From H17-190 sp034435615 (lineage in GTDB: Bacteria > Chloroflexota > Dehalococcoidia > SM23-28-2 > HRBIN24), in the NCBI GenBank assembly GCA_034435615.1, contig DAOTWZ010000033.1, forward strand, positions 1 to 30,116: a stretch of 30,116 bases of DNA, read 5' to 3'. Position 1 is the first letter of the stretch. Each line of letters starts with the position of its first letter. Under the pieces are notes generated by a model. That model was not told the origin of the DNA. It was given only the letters and a program-made list of their open reading frames with translations, and did not search any database. Below are positions 8,512 to 15,748 of this stretch, one piece after another. The position numbers were made by a program, and so were the translations under genes.

Positions 8512-8964
8512 ATGTCGACGCAGAGACGGGATACGGCGGACGAGGAGTCTACCTCCAGCGCCCCCGACGACCGGAGGGCGGGAGGGGAGGCCCGCTCCGG
8601 CCTCTGGACGGGGCTGGCGGTCTGGGGCAGCACCGCCACCAGCCTGGTGGGAGCGGCCACCTTCGCCGTGGAGGCGCTGCTGGCCCTCAGGCTGGGCTTC
8701 CGCCTGGCCGGCGCCAACGCCAGCAACGCCTTCGTGGACTTCGTATACGATCTGACCGACGCCCTGGTGGCGCCCTTCCGGGGCATCACCACCACTCGCC
8801 AGGTGGAGGGCGGCGTCTTCGAGCCGGAGACGGCGATAGCCATGATCGTCTATCTGCTGGCGGCGATAGCGCTGTTGATGCTGTTGCGGGCGGTGACCCT
8901 TGGGCCGGTCGCCGGCCGCGAGCGAGTGGCAAGGCATGGCGACCGTGACCACCCCGTCTCCTGA
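8512..8964 (+). CDS. YggT family integral membrane protein
   Basis: A 150-aa protein with a hydrophilic Ser/Asp/Arg-rich N-terminus (about 35 residues) and two hydrophobic stretches (about 42-65 and 105-128). The text between them, FVDFVYDLTDALVAPFRGI followed by VFEPETAIAMIVYLL, is the YGGT family pattern. Family members are small two-pass membrane proteins implicated in osmotic tolerance and envelope or cell-division functions; the mechanism is not settled. ATG 8512 follows a GGAAGAGG site. It closes a short stress-type operon with the zinc-ribbon and CsbD genes; a large inverted repeat and a strong terminator lie just downstream. Confidence 0.8.
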   Translation: MSTQRRDTADEESTSSAPDDRRAGGEARSGLWTGLAVWGSTATSLVGAATFAVEALLALRLGFRLAGANASNAFVDFVYDLTDALVAPFRGITTTRQVEGGVFEPETAIAMIVYLLAAIALLMLLRAVTLGPVAGRERVARHGDRDHPVS

Positions 8965-8972
8965 CCGATGAA

Positions 8973-9069
8973 GGCTGCCCCCAGGTAGCAGGCGGTAGAA
9001 CGGTCTCGTGACGCTGCAGGGGCGGTGGTGGGGGTGAGGCCCACTACCGCCTGCTATCCGGGGGCAGCC
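8973..9069. repeat. Long inverted repeat with 26-bp arms
   Basis: The arms at 8973-8998 and 9044-9069 are reverse complements at 24 of 26 positions (GGCTGCCCCC ... TAGCAGGCGGTAG against CTACCGCCTGCTA ... GGGGGCAGCC). They are separated by a 45-nt G-rich centre. It lies between the YggT gene and the terminator at 9089, outside any gene. I see no clean target-site duplication at its edges. It could be a small MITE-like element, a structured 3'-UTR or a processing/termination structure. Confidence 0.75.
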
Positions 9070-9088
9070 AGCGCATGAACATCCACAC

Positions 9089-9121
9089 AGTGAGGCGCGG
9101 CGGAGGCCGCGCCTCACTTTT
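9089..9121 (+). terminator. Rho-independent terminator
   Basis: A perfect 12-bp GC-rich stem, GTGAGGCGCGGC (9090-9101) with GCCGCGCCTCAC (9106-9117), has a GGAG loop and is extended by an A-T pair. It is followed by TTTTG and a pyrimidine-rich stretch. The T run is on the + strand side, so it terminates the zinc-ribbon/CsbD/YggT operon. The opposing regulator gene ends at 9149 and may also use the stem, though without a T tract. Confidence 0.8.
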
Positions 9122-9148
9122 GCTTCCTCTCTCGGCTGACGGCGGCGT

Positions 9149-9859
9149 CTACCGCTCCGGGGACATGGGGGACGCCTCCAGCATATAGCCTATCCCCGGC
9201 ATGGTCTTGATGATGGCCTGCCTGGCGGCACTGTCCCCCAGCTTGCGACGGAGGCGGGCCACCCACACCCTCAGGTACTGGACGTCGTCCCCGTACTCCG
9301 GCCCCCACACCTTGCTCAGCAGCTCCCGGTTGGTGAGCACCTTGCCGGCATGGGCAGCCAGGTGCTGCAGGAGCTGCCACTCCGTGCGGGTCAGGGGGAC
9401 CAGCTTCCCCTGCCGCGTCACCAGTCTCCGCTCCAGGTCGATCTCCAGCCCACCGGCCGAGAGCAGGCGGCGTCCCCCGGGGGGCAGGCCGGAGGCGCGG
9501 CGGAGCACCGCCCGGACGCGTGCCGCCACCTCCTCGGGGTTGAAGGGCTTCACGATGTAGTCATCGGCGCCCAGCTCCAGGCCGCGGATCTTGTCCGTGT
9601 CCGTGTCCCGGGCGGTGACCAGGATGACCGGGGCGTTGCTCCGCTGCCGCAGGCCCCGCATCACCTCCAGGCCCGAGATGTCCGGCATGAGGATGTCCAG
9701 CAGGACTATGTCAGGCCGGTGCTCCTCGGCCAGGCGCAGGGCCTCCTCGCCGCTGCTGGCCCCGATGACCCGAAAGCCCTGCGCCGATAACTCCTGCTTG
9801 AGCAGCCGGAGGATGCCCGGCTCGTCGTCGACGACCAGTACCAGAGGCTGGACGCTCAT
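9149..9859 (-). CDS. OmpR/KdpE-type response regulator
   Basis: A 236-aa two-component transcription factor. The receiver domain (about 6-118) has the acidic pair D11/D12, the phospho-acceptor D55 (LLDILMPD), the switch Thr in LVTARD and the Lys in DDYIVKPF. A winged-helix DNA-binding domain (about 135-228) contains LTRTEWQLLQHLA and LRVWVARLRRKLGD, typical of the OmpR/PhoB class and closest in feel to KdpE. Its start overlaps the stop of the kinase gene by ATGA (9856-9859), so the two are translated together. No kdpFABC genes are in the window, so a role in potassium control is not supported; the target genes are unknown. Confidence 0.92.
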   Translation of the reverse strand: MSVQPLVLVVDDEPGILRLLKQELSAQGFRVIGASSGEEALRLAEEHRPDIVLLDILMPDISGLEVMRGLRQRSNAPVILVTARDTDTDKIRGLELGADDYIVKPFNPEEVAARVRAVLRRASGLPPGGRRLLSAGGLEIDLERRLVTRQGKLVPLTRTEWQLLQHLAAHAGKVLTNRELLSKVWGPEYGDDVQYLRVWVARLRRKLGDSAARQAIIKTMPGIGYMLEASPMSPER

Positions 9860-11559
9860 TCGCCATCGTCCTCCTGCCAGATGGGCAGAGTGAAGGCGAC
9901 GTCCAGGCCGCCCCCCTCTCTCAGCCGCGCCCAGATGCGGCCCGACTGGGCCTCCACCAGCCGCTTGCAGACGGTGAGGCCGATGCCCCTGCCCGCCTTG
10001 CGGGAGGCGTTGGCGCTGGACCGGTAGAAACGCTCGAATATCAGCTCCAGGTCCTCCTCGGGCACGCCTGGCCCCCGGTCCAGTATGTGCACCTCCACCA
10101 CCTCTTCCTCCTCCTGCTCCGCGTAGCGCACCACCATCTCGATGGGCGAGTCGGGCGGGCTGTACCGGAGGGCGTTGTTGAGGAGGTTGCGTATCACCTG
10201 CTCCAGGTAGACGGGCTGGGCCGCCGCCGGCCTGCTCTCGCCCTCTACCCTCAGCTCGAAGGCCCGGCCGGGGAAGCGCTCGCCGTAGGCGGAGAGGATG
10301 CGGCTGGCCACCCGCTCCACCAGCACGGGCTCCACCTCCACCCTCTGTCCCAGCTCCAGCCGGGCCAGCGCCAGCAAGTCCTCCACCATACGGAAGAGCC
10401 TCTCCGCCTCCAGCTCGATATCGGCCAGGACCTGGGCGCTCTTCTCGGGGCCGAGGCGGGCGCCGCGGCTCCGCAGCATGCGGGCCCCGCCGTAGATGGT
10501 CGTTATGGGCGTCCTCAGTTCGTGAGAGATGACGCCCAGGAACTCGTCCTTGGACTCGATGGCGCGCTGCAGGTCGTTGTAGAGGCGGACGTTCTCCAGG
10601 GCCAGGCCGGCCCGACGGCCCACTTCCTGCATCAGCGCCAGGTGCCGAGGCCCGTAGCGCCGGCCGGAGCCGTCCAGCGCCACCGCGATGGCGCCGGTAG
10701 CCCGCTTGTCGGCGATGAGCGGCGCCACCACGGCCGAATGGTATCCCGCCGCCATCAGCGACTTCAGCAGGCGCGCCTGACTGCGCGAGGCCGCCTCCAG
10801 CGCCTCGCCATCGATGCTGGCGTAGAGTACGGGGCGTCCGGTGCGCACCACCCGGGCTACAGGATGAGAGGAGCGCAGGTGAGGAGGGCAGAGCCCCTGG
10901 ACGCGGGCCGTCCTCCCACCGCGGCGCCCCCGCCAGGCCACCGGGACGAAGGCGTTGTCCTCGTCCAGGAGGCAGATCTCGCAGTAGTCCGCCAGCCGGG
11001 GCACCAGCAGCCTGGCAAGGGCCATGAGCCGTTCCCTGGCGTCCAGAGGGGAGGAGAAGAGGTCCGTCACCTGGGCGAGGACAGCCAGGGACTCCTCTTC
11101 CTCCTTACGCTCGGTGATGTCGACGCACACGCCGATCATCCGCCGCTCGGGTCCCTGTCGTCCCCGGGTGACCCGGCCGTGGCACTCGAGCCAGCGGATG
11201 CTCTCGTCCGGGCAGACGATGCGGTACTGCAGGCAAAGGGAGCCCTCTTCCAGGGCCACCTGGAAGGCCTCGTGGACGGTCTGCCGGTCGTCCGGGTGGA
11301 TGTGGGCCAGGAAGGCCTCGAAGGTGCCGGGGAACTGGCCGGGGCGGAGGCCGTGCATGACCTCCAGGAACTCCGTCCAGCGCATCTCTCCGGTGCTGGC
11401 GTCCCACTCCCAGGCCCCGAAGCGCCCGGCCCGCAGCGCCAGGTCCAGGAACTGACGATGAGGACGCCAGCGGCGGCGCCCGTCGGCGCGGGACGGGACC
11501 TTGGCCGCAGGGGTCTCGGAGGAGGAGTCAGGGGTGCCGAAGCCCGTGCGACCACTCAC
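9856..11559 (-). CDS. Soluble PAS-GAF sensor histidine kinase
   Basis: A 567-aa kinase partner of the regulator it overlaps. Domains: PAS with PAC tail (about 36-152; GRFGAWEWDASTGEM, AHIHPDDRQTVHEAF), GAF (about 165-325), dimerisation/phospho-acceptor domain with His346 in FLGVISHELRTPITTIYGG, and an HATPase domain (about 445-562) with the N box IRNLLNNALRYSP, G1 DRGPGVP and G2 GRGIGLTVCKRL. I see no membrane segment or signal peptide, so it should be cytosolic and sense an internal or diffusible signal through PAS/GAF; the ligand is unknown. The start at 11559 is GTG with no clear ribosome site, so the first 30 or so low-complexity residues may be misassigned. A promoter candidate lies at 11675-11703. 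Confidence 0.9.
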   Translation of the reverse strand: MSGRTGFGTPDSSSETPAAKVPSRADGRRRWRPHRQFLDLALRAGRFGAWEWDASTGEMRWTEFLEVMHGLRPGQFPGTFEAFLAHIHPDDRQTVHEAFQVALEEGSLCLQYRIVCPDESIRWLECHGRVTRGRQGPERRMIGVCVDITERKEEEESLAVLAQVTDLFSSPLDARERLMALARLLVPRLADYCEICLLDEDNAFVPVAWRGRRGGRTARVQGLCPPHLRSSHPVARVVRTGRPVLYASIDGEALEAASRSQARLLKSLMAAGYHSAVVAPLIADKRATGAIAVALDGSGRRYGPRHLALMQEVGRRAGLALENVRLYNDLQRAIESKDEFLGVISHELRTPITTIYGGARMLRSRGARLGPEKSAQVLADIELEAERLFRMVEDLLALARLELGQRVEVEPVLVERVASRILSAYGERFPGRAFELRVEGESRPAAAQPVYLEQVIRNLLNNALRYSPPDSPIEMVVRYAEQEEEEVVEVHILDRGPGVPEEDLELIFERFYRSSANASRKAGRGIGLTVCKRLVEAQSGRIWARLREGGGLDVAFTLPIWQEDDGE

Positions 11560-11921
11560 AGCAAAGCTGCCCGCAGCCCGGTCTGCTCCACTTCACGCTC
11601 CGACTGGCGCCGGAAGCTCTCCCCACACTGCCCGGATGGCAGCGGGCCGGACGCCCCGTCCACACCTGGGCAAGATTTTAGCCGCGCTCATCCTTAATAA
11701 CAATAACGTCCCGCGCTCCCTCGCCGTGGCAGCGCGGGCGGTCAGCCCCGAGACTTCCAGACGGGGGCCCGCCGCCCCGGAGCGGCTGACCGCAGGCCGC
11801 TGATTTTCCTCCACTGAGGCCCGGGCGGTGATCCGCCAGGCCAGCGCCTGCGAAATATCGGTGAAACGGTCGGCCAGGAGCTCCTGGGTGAGGCCAGACC
11901 GAATCGAGCAGGAGGTGCGCT
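11560..11921. other. Intergenic region between divergent kinase and lipoprotein genes
   Basis: This 362-bp stretch has no convincing gene. It holds the kinase promoter candidate, an inverted repeat with perfect 10-bp arms (GCGGTCAGCC 11738-11747 and GGCTGACCGC 11784-11793; 36-nt GC-rich loop), and a perfect 14-bp palindrome CCAGGAGCTCCTGG at 11874-11887. The palindrome lies 34 bases ahead of the lipoprotein start and could be an operator. A GGAGG ribosome site precedes ATG 11922. Confidence 0.5.
11675..11703 (-). promoter_or_regulatory. Candidate promoter of the histidine kinase/regulator operon
   Basis: On the minus strand, TTGTTA (11698-11703), a 17-nt spacer and TAAAAT (11675-11680) form a sigma-70-type promoter in an AT-rich patch, about 115 nt upstream of the kinase GTG at 11559. 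Match is 4/6 and 5/6 with ideal spacing. Confidence 0.45.
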
Positions 11922-12572
11922 ATGAGCAACGTAGCGAGCAAGGGCCGACGGTGGCCCTTATGGATAGCGGCCGCTGCCGCCGTGGCTTTCTCCCTGGCCG
12001 CGGTGGCCTGCGGCGGTGGCGAGGAGACGACCCAGCCCGCCACGACGCCGGCGCGGACGCCCACTCCCATGGCCCGCGAGCTGGGCACCACTCCAGGTTG
12101 GGCGGCCGGCAACACCGGCACCGTCTTCTACACCAAGAACTTCTTCTGCGGCCAGGGCGAGCCCTGCATCGTCGGCGAGGAGGGGGCCACCCCGCCCGGC
12201 ACGCGGGAGCCCATCCCGAAGGTGTGGGTGCTGATACCGCTCTTCAACGAGACACAGGGGATCGAGCTGCACTGCCCCACGGCCGGCAGCTGCCCCGCCC
12301 ACCCTCGCCAGGTAGACGTGAGCCGCATCGGCCTCGGCCAGGTCATCCCGTTGCCGCCCCACAGCCACATCGTCGACCCCACGGAGGCAGGCTTCAGCAC
12401 CGCGCCCGACACTCCCTGGGAGGCGGTAGTGGTGGGCGTCAAGACCCGGGCTGCCTGGGACCGCATCCAGGCCGGCAAGTCGCTGCAGGTGCTCCGGCAG
12501 GTGCAGGCCAACCAGGCCGACGCCACGCCCGACATCCCCACCAACCTGTACCTGTTCTTCGGCATACGCTAG
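11922..12572 (+). CDS. Lipoprotein of unknown function with two Cx5C pairs
   Basis: A 216-aa protein that I do not recognise. The N-terminus is a classical lipoprotein signal: basic start, hydrophobic stretch and lipobox ending at C30 (LAAVAC), followed by GGG and a Thr/Pro-rich linker to about residue 50. The mature domain contains CGQGEPC and CPTAGSC, two Cx5C pairs that could be disulfides or ligands, and an HSH motif in PLPPHSHIVDP. ATG 11922 has AGGAGG upstream. Sixteen bases later a multi-pass membrane protein with a His cluster begins, so the two are probably a unit at the outer face of the membrane. The Cys/His content suggests metal binding or redox, but this is inference. Confidence 0.7.
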   Translation: MSNVASKGRRWPLWIAAAAAVAFSLAAVACGGGEETTQPATTPARTPTPMARELGTTPGWAAGNTGTVFYTKNFFCGQGEPCIVGEEGATPPGTREPIPKVWVLIPLFNETQGIELHCPTAGSCPAHPRQVDVSRIGLGQVIPLPPHSHIVDPTEAGFSTAPDTPWEAVVVGVKTRAAWDRIQAGKSLQVLRQVQANQADATPDIPTNLYLFFGIR

Positions 12573-12588
12573 AGGGCCGGAGGTAGCG

Positions 12589-13311
12589 ATGGCAGTACAG
12601 CTCATCGGCGTTGCCAGACGGCTCACCGGCGCCAGGGGCGCCAGCAGGTGGAGGGGCCTTCCCTTCCACCTGCTGGTCGTCGCCGGCGCCGTCACCGTCG
12701 TGGTAGGCTGTTACCTTCCATGGGCGACCTTCTACGACGGCCTTTACCAGCCGAACGGGGTCTCTGGCCACGGCCGGTTCTTCATCGGCCTGGCGGTGGC
12801 GGCTGTCGTCGCCTCGCTCCTGGCCGGGGTCAGGCCATCCCTGCCCGCGCTGCGCTGGGCGGTGGCCGCCGCAGGAGCGATCATCGCCGCCGTCGCCCTT
12901 CGCGACCTCTGGAACCTGAGAGACCTGCTCTCCAGCCCTGAAGCGGTCTTCTACTTCGCCGACGGCGGGCCGGGCCTGTACGTGGTGGCCGCAGGAGCGG
13001 CGCTGTTGCTCCTGGCCCCTGCGGCGGCGCCCGGCCCGGCCAATGTGGCGCCCGTCCCGCTGGGGCTCCTCGCGGGGCGGTGCGCCATCATCGCTGGCCT
13101 GGCCCTGCTGGTGCCCGGGGCATACGGCGATTACTTCATGCATGCGGGCGCCAGCGGCATCGAGGGCGCCGGGGAGGCCCACGTCCACGTCCACAGCGGC
13201 GCCGGGCACCTGCTCAGCACCGACCACCTGCTGACAGCGGGGGGACTGCTGCTGGCCCTGGGCGGTGCAGCGACGAGCGTCCTCACGGGGCGAAGACGAG
13301 ACCTACCCTAG
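12589..13311 (+). CDS. Multi-pass membrane protein with extracytoplasmic His cluster
   Basis: A 240-aa protein of no family I can name. Hydrophobic segments lie at about 27-48, 64-80, 88-104, 128-145, 160-178 and 214-233, so roughly six passes. Between the last two is a loop rich in histidine: H185, H198, H200, H202, H207 and H213, including AHVHVHSGAGH. Alternating HxHxH clusters often bind Zn, Cu, Co or Ni, which is the only functional hint. ATG 12589 is preceded by CGGAGG and lies 16 bases after the lipoprotein stop, so the pair is very likely co-transcribed. A hairpin follows at 13335. Confidence 0.7.
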   Translation: MAVQLIGVARRLTGARGASRWRGLPFHLLVVAGAVTVVVGCYLPWATFYDGLYQPNGVSGHGRFFIGLAVAAVVASLLAGVRPSLPALRWAVAAAGAIIAAVALRDLWNLRDLLSSPEAVFYFADGGPGLYVVAAGAALLLLAPAAAPGPANVAPVPLGLLAGRCAIIAGLALLVPGAYGDYFMHAGASGIEGAGEAHVHVHSGAGHLLSTDHLLTAGGLLLALGGAATSVLTGRRRDLP

Positions 13312-13334
13312 CCGTCTCCCTCCTCTCCTGACCT

Positions 13335-13361
13335 GGGGCGGGGGCGTAAGGCCCCCGCCCC
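13335..13361. terminator. Strong GC hairpin between convergent genes
   Basis: GGGGCGGGGGC (13335-13345) pairs perfectly with GCCCCCGCCCC (13351-13361) around a 5-nt loop. It sits between the stop of the membrane protein (13311) and the stop of the opposing anti-sigma gene (13389). No T tract follows on either strand, so it is a probable but non-canonical bidirectional terminator. Confidence 0.5.
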
Positions 13362-13388
13362 CATATCCGTGCGGCCGTCCGTCTGAGG

Positions 13389-14075
13389 TCAGAGCTGGAG
13401 TCTCAGGACGGGCGGGCTGGTGGGGCTGGTACTGCCACCCTCCGGCTCCACCGTCACGGCCAGCTCCTGCACCCCTGCGATGTCCATCTCCATGGCGGCC
13501 GTAACGGGGCCCGGCTCCTGCACGTGGAGGAGTCCCACGCTCGTCGGCTGCCCATCCCTCATCGCCCACACCTGGTAGGCCATCCCGGCCGGCAGAGGCT
13601 GCAGCCCCTCTACCACCATCACCGCCGTCCTGGACCGCGACAGATAGATGAGCTGACCGTGGGCCCTCTCCCCACTGATGACGAAGACGGAGACGTCCTC
13701 GCTGGCCAGGGAGCGCTGCAGGTAGATGTTCCAGCCCAGGAGGGCCAAGGCCACCACGGCCAGCACCGCGGCCAGCCGGTAGGGGGTGACAGCCCTCAGC
13801 CAGGACACTACCCCCCACCGGGGGAGAGAGGGGGCGGGCCGCGCCGGGGCTTCGCTGCGTGCTGCCGCCAGGAGGCGGTCGCGGAGCCTGGGCGGCGGCT
13901 CCATCTCGGGAGCCATCCACAGGAGGGCATGCCCCGCAGCCCTGAGCTCGGCCAGGTGCGGATGGGCCTCGCAGGAGGCCAGGTGCTCCCTCACCAGCGC
14001 CATCTCCTCCGGCGAGAGGGCGTTCAGGGCGATGGCCCCTGCCAGCTCCTCTATCTCTTGGCAGTCCACCGTCAC
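13389..14075 (-). CDS. RskA-like anti-sigma factor
   Basis: A 228-aa membrane anti-sigma factor that should hold the adjacent ECF sigma factor inactive. An N-terminal cytosolic domain (about 1-60) resembles the anti-sigma zinc-finger fold: ALNALSPEEMALVREHLASC with H31, C35 and H38; the usual second Cys of HxxxCxxC is His here. One membrane segment lies at about 101-117. The extracytoplasmic part (about 120-228) has GMAYQVWAMRDGQPTSVGLL, a hallmark of the RskA (anti-sigma-K) C-terminal domain. The start is taken as GTG 14075, which overlaps the sigma factor stop by GTGA; the longer upstream frame only shadows the sigma gene. Family knowledge: stepwise proteolysis of RskA-type proteins releases the sigma factor. 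Confidence 0.82.
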   Translation of the reverse strand: MTVDCQEIEELAGAIALNALSPEEMALVREHLASCEAHPHLAELRAAGHALLWMAPEMEPPPRLRDRLLAAARSEAPARPAPSLPRWGVVSWLRAVTPYRLAAVLAVVALALLGWNIYLQRSLASEDVSVFVISGERAHGQLIYLSRSRTAVMVVEGLQPLPAGMAYQVWAMRDGQPTSVGLLHVQEPGPVTAAMEMDIAGVQELAVTVEPEGGSTSPTSPPVLRLQL

Positions 14076-14632
14076 TCCACCTCTTTGAGCAGAGAGCGCA
14101 GCTTCTCCATCCCCAGCCGCAGCCGGCTCTTGACGGTGCCGACCGGCAGCCCCAGCGCCTCGGCGACCTCGACATGAGTGAGCCCCTGGAAGAAGGCCAT
14201 CTCTATGGCCTCGCGCTGCTCGGGCGGGAGGGAGTCCAGGGCGCGGCGCACCGCCTGCCGGTCGACGGACAGGGAGGCCCAGTCCGGCTCCCCGCCTGGC
14301 CGGGAGAGGACGTCGGCAGTGTTGTCGGTCAGGGGGAGCTGGCCCCTGCGCTCCCGTAGCAGGTCGATGGCCCGCCTGTAGACCACGGTGAGGAGCAGCG
14401 CTCCCACGCGGCCCCGGGCCAGGTCGAGGCGGGCCGCCTGCCGCCATACCGTCAGGAACGCCTCCTGCACCGCATCCTCCGCGGCTACCCCGTCACCGAG
14501 GACCTTGAACGCCAGTCCGAAGGCCCTGCGAGCGTATCGGTCGTAAAGGGCCTCTAAGGCCGCGGGATCGCGCTCTCGCAGCCCCAGAAGGATCGATTCT
14601 TCATCCCCGTAAGTTTTTCGCTCGCCCGCCAC
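14072..14632 (-). CDS. ECF RNA polymerase sigma factor (SigK-like)
   Basis: From GTG 14632 this is a 186-aa sigma-70 family factor with only regions 2 and 4. Region 2 (about 24-95) contains ALYDRYARRAFGLAFKVLGD and DAVQEAFLTVWRQAARLD. Region 4 (about 125-182) contains LDSLPPEQREAIEMAFFQG and the helix-turn-helix THVEVAEALGLPVGTVKSRL. The RskA-like partner places it in the SigK-type group. The start is uncertain: another GTG at 14701 would add 23 residues that do not look like protein, and neither start has a clear ribosome site. It is coupled to the anti-sigma gene by a 4-base overlap. The regulon cannot be read from the window. Confidence 0.88.
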   Translation of the reverse strand: MAGERKTYGDEESILLGLRERDPAALEALYDRYARRAFGLAFKVLGDGVAAEDAVQEAFLTVWRQAARLDLARGRVGALLLTVVYRRAIDLLRERRGQLPLTDNTADVLSRPGGEPDWASLSVDRQAVRRALDSLPPEQREAIEMAFFQGLTHVEVAEALGLPVGTVKSRLRLGMEKLRSLLKEVE

Positions 14633-14896
14633 CGGTGGATGAGAAAGCTTCCCATTTGATGCAGTAGGGCACCCGCCCGCTCGCTGCCTTAATAGTAGCA
14701 CGAGATGGCCCCTGCGGCCCCCGGCGGACGGGCCGGCCGCGCCCCACGGAGGGCCCTCGCTCTGCCGAGGGACGGTCTGGCCCAGAGGGACGCCGTCCGG
14801 GGTGAGGACGTCCGCTGGGGGCGAAATATGGGGAGCTGTTATGGGTATGTCATGCAGAGTGGCGCTTCGTTAGCTGATGATACATCCCTGGCACGA

Positions 14897-14902
14897 TATA
14901 AT
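14897..14902 (+). promoter_or_regulatory. Candidate -10 element for the lone receiver gene
   Basis: A perfect TATAAT lies in a locally AT-rich patch 61 bases upstream of ATG 14964, with CTGATG 17 bases further upstream as a poor -35. Transcription from here would give a leader of about 55 nt containing AAGGAGGAGG (from 14923) and a second AAGGAG (14941). Confidence 0.4.
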
Positions 14903-14963
14903 GTTGAGGGCTAATCTTTTTGAAGGAGGAGGCCATCACGAAGGAGCGAGTTGATCTCTTGCT

Positions 14964-15311
14964 ATGAGCTGTATCCTGATCGTCGAGGACGAGCCCGCGA
15001 TCCTAAGGCTGGTCACGATGGTCGTCCAAGAGCTGGGGCTGGAAGTGGTAGCCGTCCCCGACGCCGAGACTGCCCTGGAGACGATGGCCGAAAGGCGTCC
15101 CCGCATCGTGCTGGCTGACGTCCGCCTACCGGGGATGGACGGCCTGGAACTGGTGCGGCGGATCAGGAGCGACCCTGACCTCGCCCGGGTGCCGGTGCTC
15201 CTGATGAGCGCCTACGGCGAGCCGATGGACCACGATGGCGATGGTTTTCTCGCCAAGCCCTTCGACCCTGACCAACTGACCGAGTTCCTTCGTCGCCACC
15301 TGGAGACCTGA
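14964..15311 (+). CDS. Stand-alone response regulator receiver (CheY-like)
   Basis: A 115-aa protein consisting only of a receiver domain: acidic residues E8/D9, phospho-acceptor D52 (VLADVRLPGMDG), Ser82 at the switch position (LLMSAYGE) and the conserved Lys in FLAKPFDPDQL. There is no output domain, so it should act by protein contact or as a phosphorelay intermediate. No kinase is adjacent; the PAS-GAF kinase at 9856-11559 has its own fused-operon regulator. The closest ribosome-site-like sequence, AAGGAG at 14941, is about 17 bases from the ATG, which is long. It faces away from the sigma/anti-sigma genes. Confidence 0.85.
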   Translation: MSCILIVEDEPAILRLVTMVVQELGLEVVAVPDAETALETMAERRPRIVLADVRLPGMDGLELVRRIRSDPDLARVPVLLMSAYGEPMDHDGDGFLAKPFDPDQLTEFLRRHLET

Positions 15312-15520
15312 GCCTCTACTCGCCCCAGGCCGGGCGCTGCAATGTTCCTGTAACCGCCCCGACTGCCACTGTTATGCCCTCGCATAGGGATAGAGCTTAG
15401 GCTGAGAGGGTAAGAGACCCCGTAGACGGGCCTGGAGGCCCCAGAACACCGCAGAGGCCTCACGGCCCTGACCGTTCGCCTTCAGCGGCTCCGGCCGCGG
15501 GCGGGACAAGGAGGCACCGG

Positions 15521-15664
15521 ATGCTGCTATTGTTGCTCGTGCTCATATTGTTGCTGGCGCTGTTCGGCGGGCTGGGCGTGCTGCTGCACCCGCTCTTTCT
15601 CCTGGGTCTGCTCCTCGTGCTTCTGGTGGCCGGCGTCGGCTGGTTCGGACACCACCATCATTGA
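15521..15664 (+). CDS. Small hydrophobic membrane protein with C-terminal His tail
   Basis: A 47-aa ORF, almost entirely Leu/Val/Ile/Gly, with two hydrophobic segments divided by a Gly/His/Pro turn (GGLGVLLHP) and ending GWFGHHHH. ATG 15521 is preceded by AAGGAGG at good distance. Tiny two-segment hydrophobic proteins of this style (LLLLxLxLxxFGxGxxLxPLF) are widespread in Actinobacteria and Chloroflexota, usually annotated only as hydrophobic or membrane protein. The four terminal His residues are unusual and could bind metal. Function unknown. Confidence 0.6.
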   Translation: MLLLLLVLILLLALFGGLGVLLHPLFLLGLLLVLLVAGVGWFGHHHH

Positions 15665-15748
15665 GCTGAAGTGAGAGCTCTCCAGGCCCGTGACGGGAGG
15701 AAACGCGGACGCCCTGCCCGCCCTGGTCCTCCAGCGAGGAGGCGGCCG

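Noticed and set aside
10087..11697. 536-codon + strand open frame opposite the histidine kinase
   Set aside because: His/Gly/Arg/Gln-rich translation with no family features; a shadow of the high-GC kinase gene on the other strand.
14076..14447. N-terminal extension of the anti-sigma frame
   Set aside because: It lies inside the sigma factor gene in another frame and reads as Arg/Pro/Gly shadow; GTG 14075 overlaps the sigma stop as expected.
14705..14914. 69-codon + strand ORF upstream of the receiver gene
   Set aside because: No ribosome site, low-complexity start, and it runs over the TATAAT promoter candidate.
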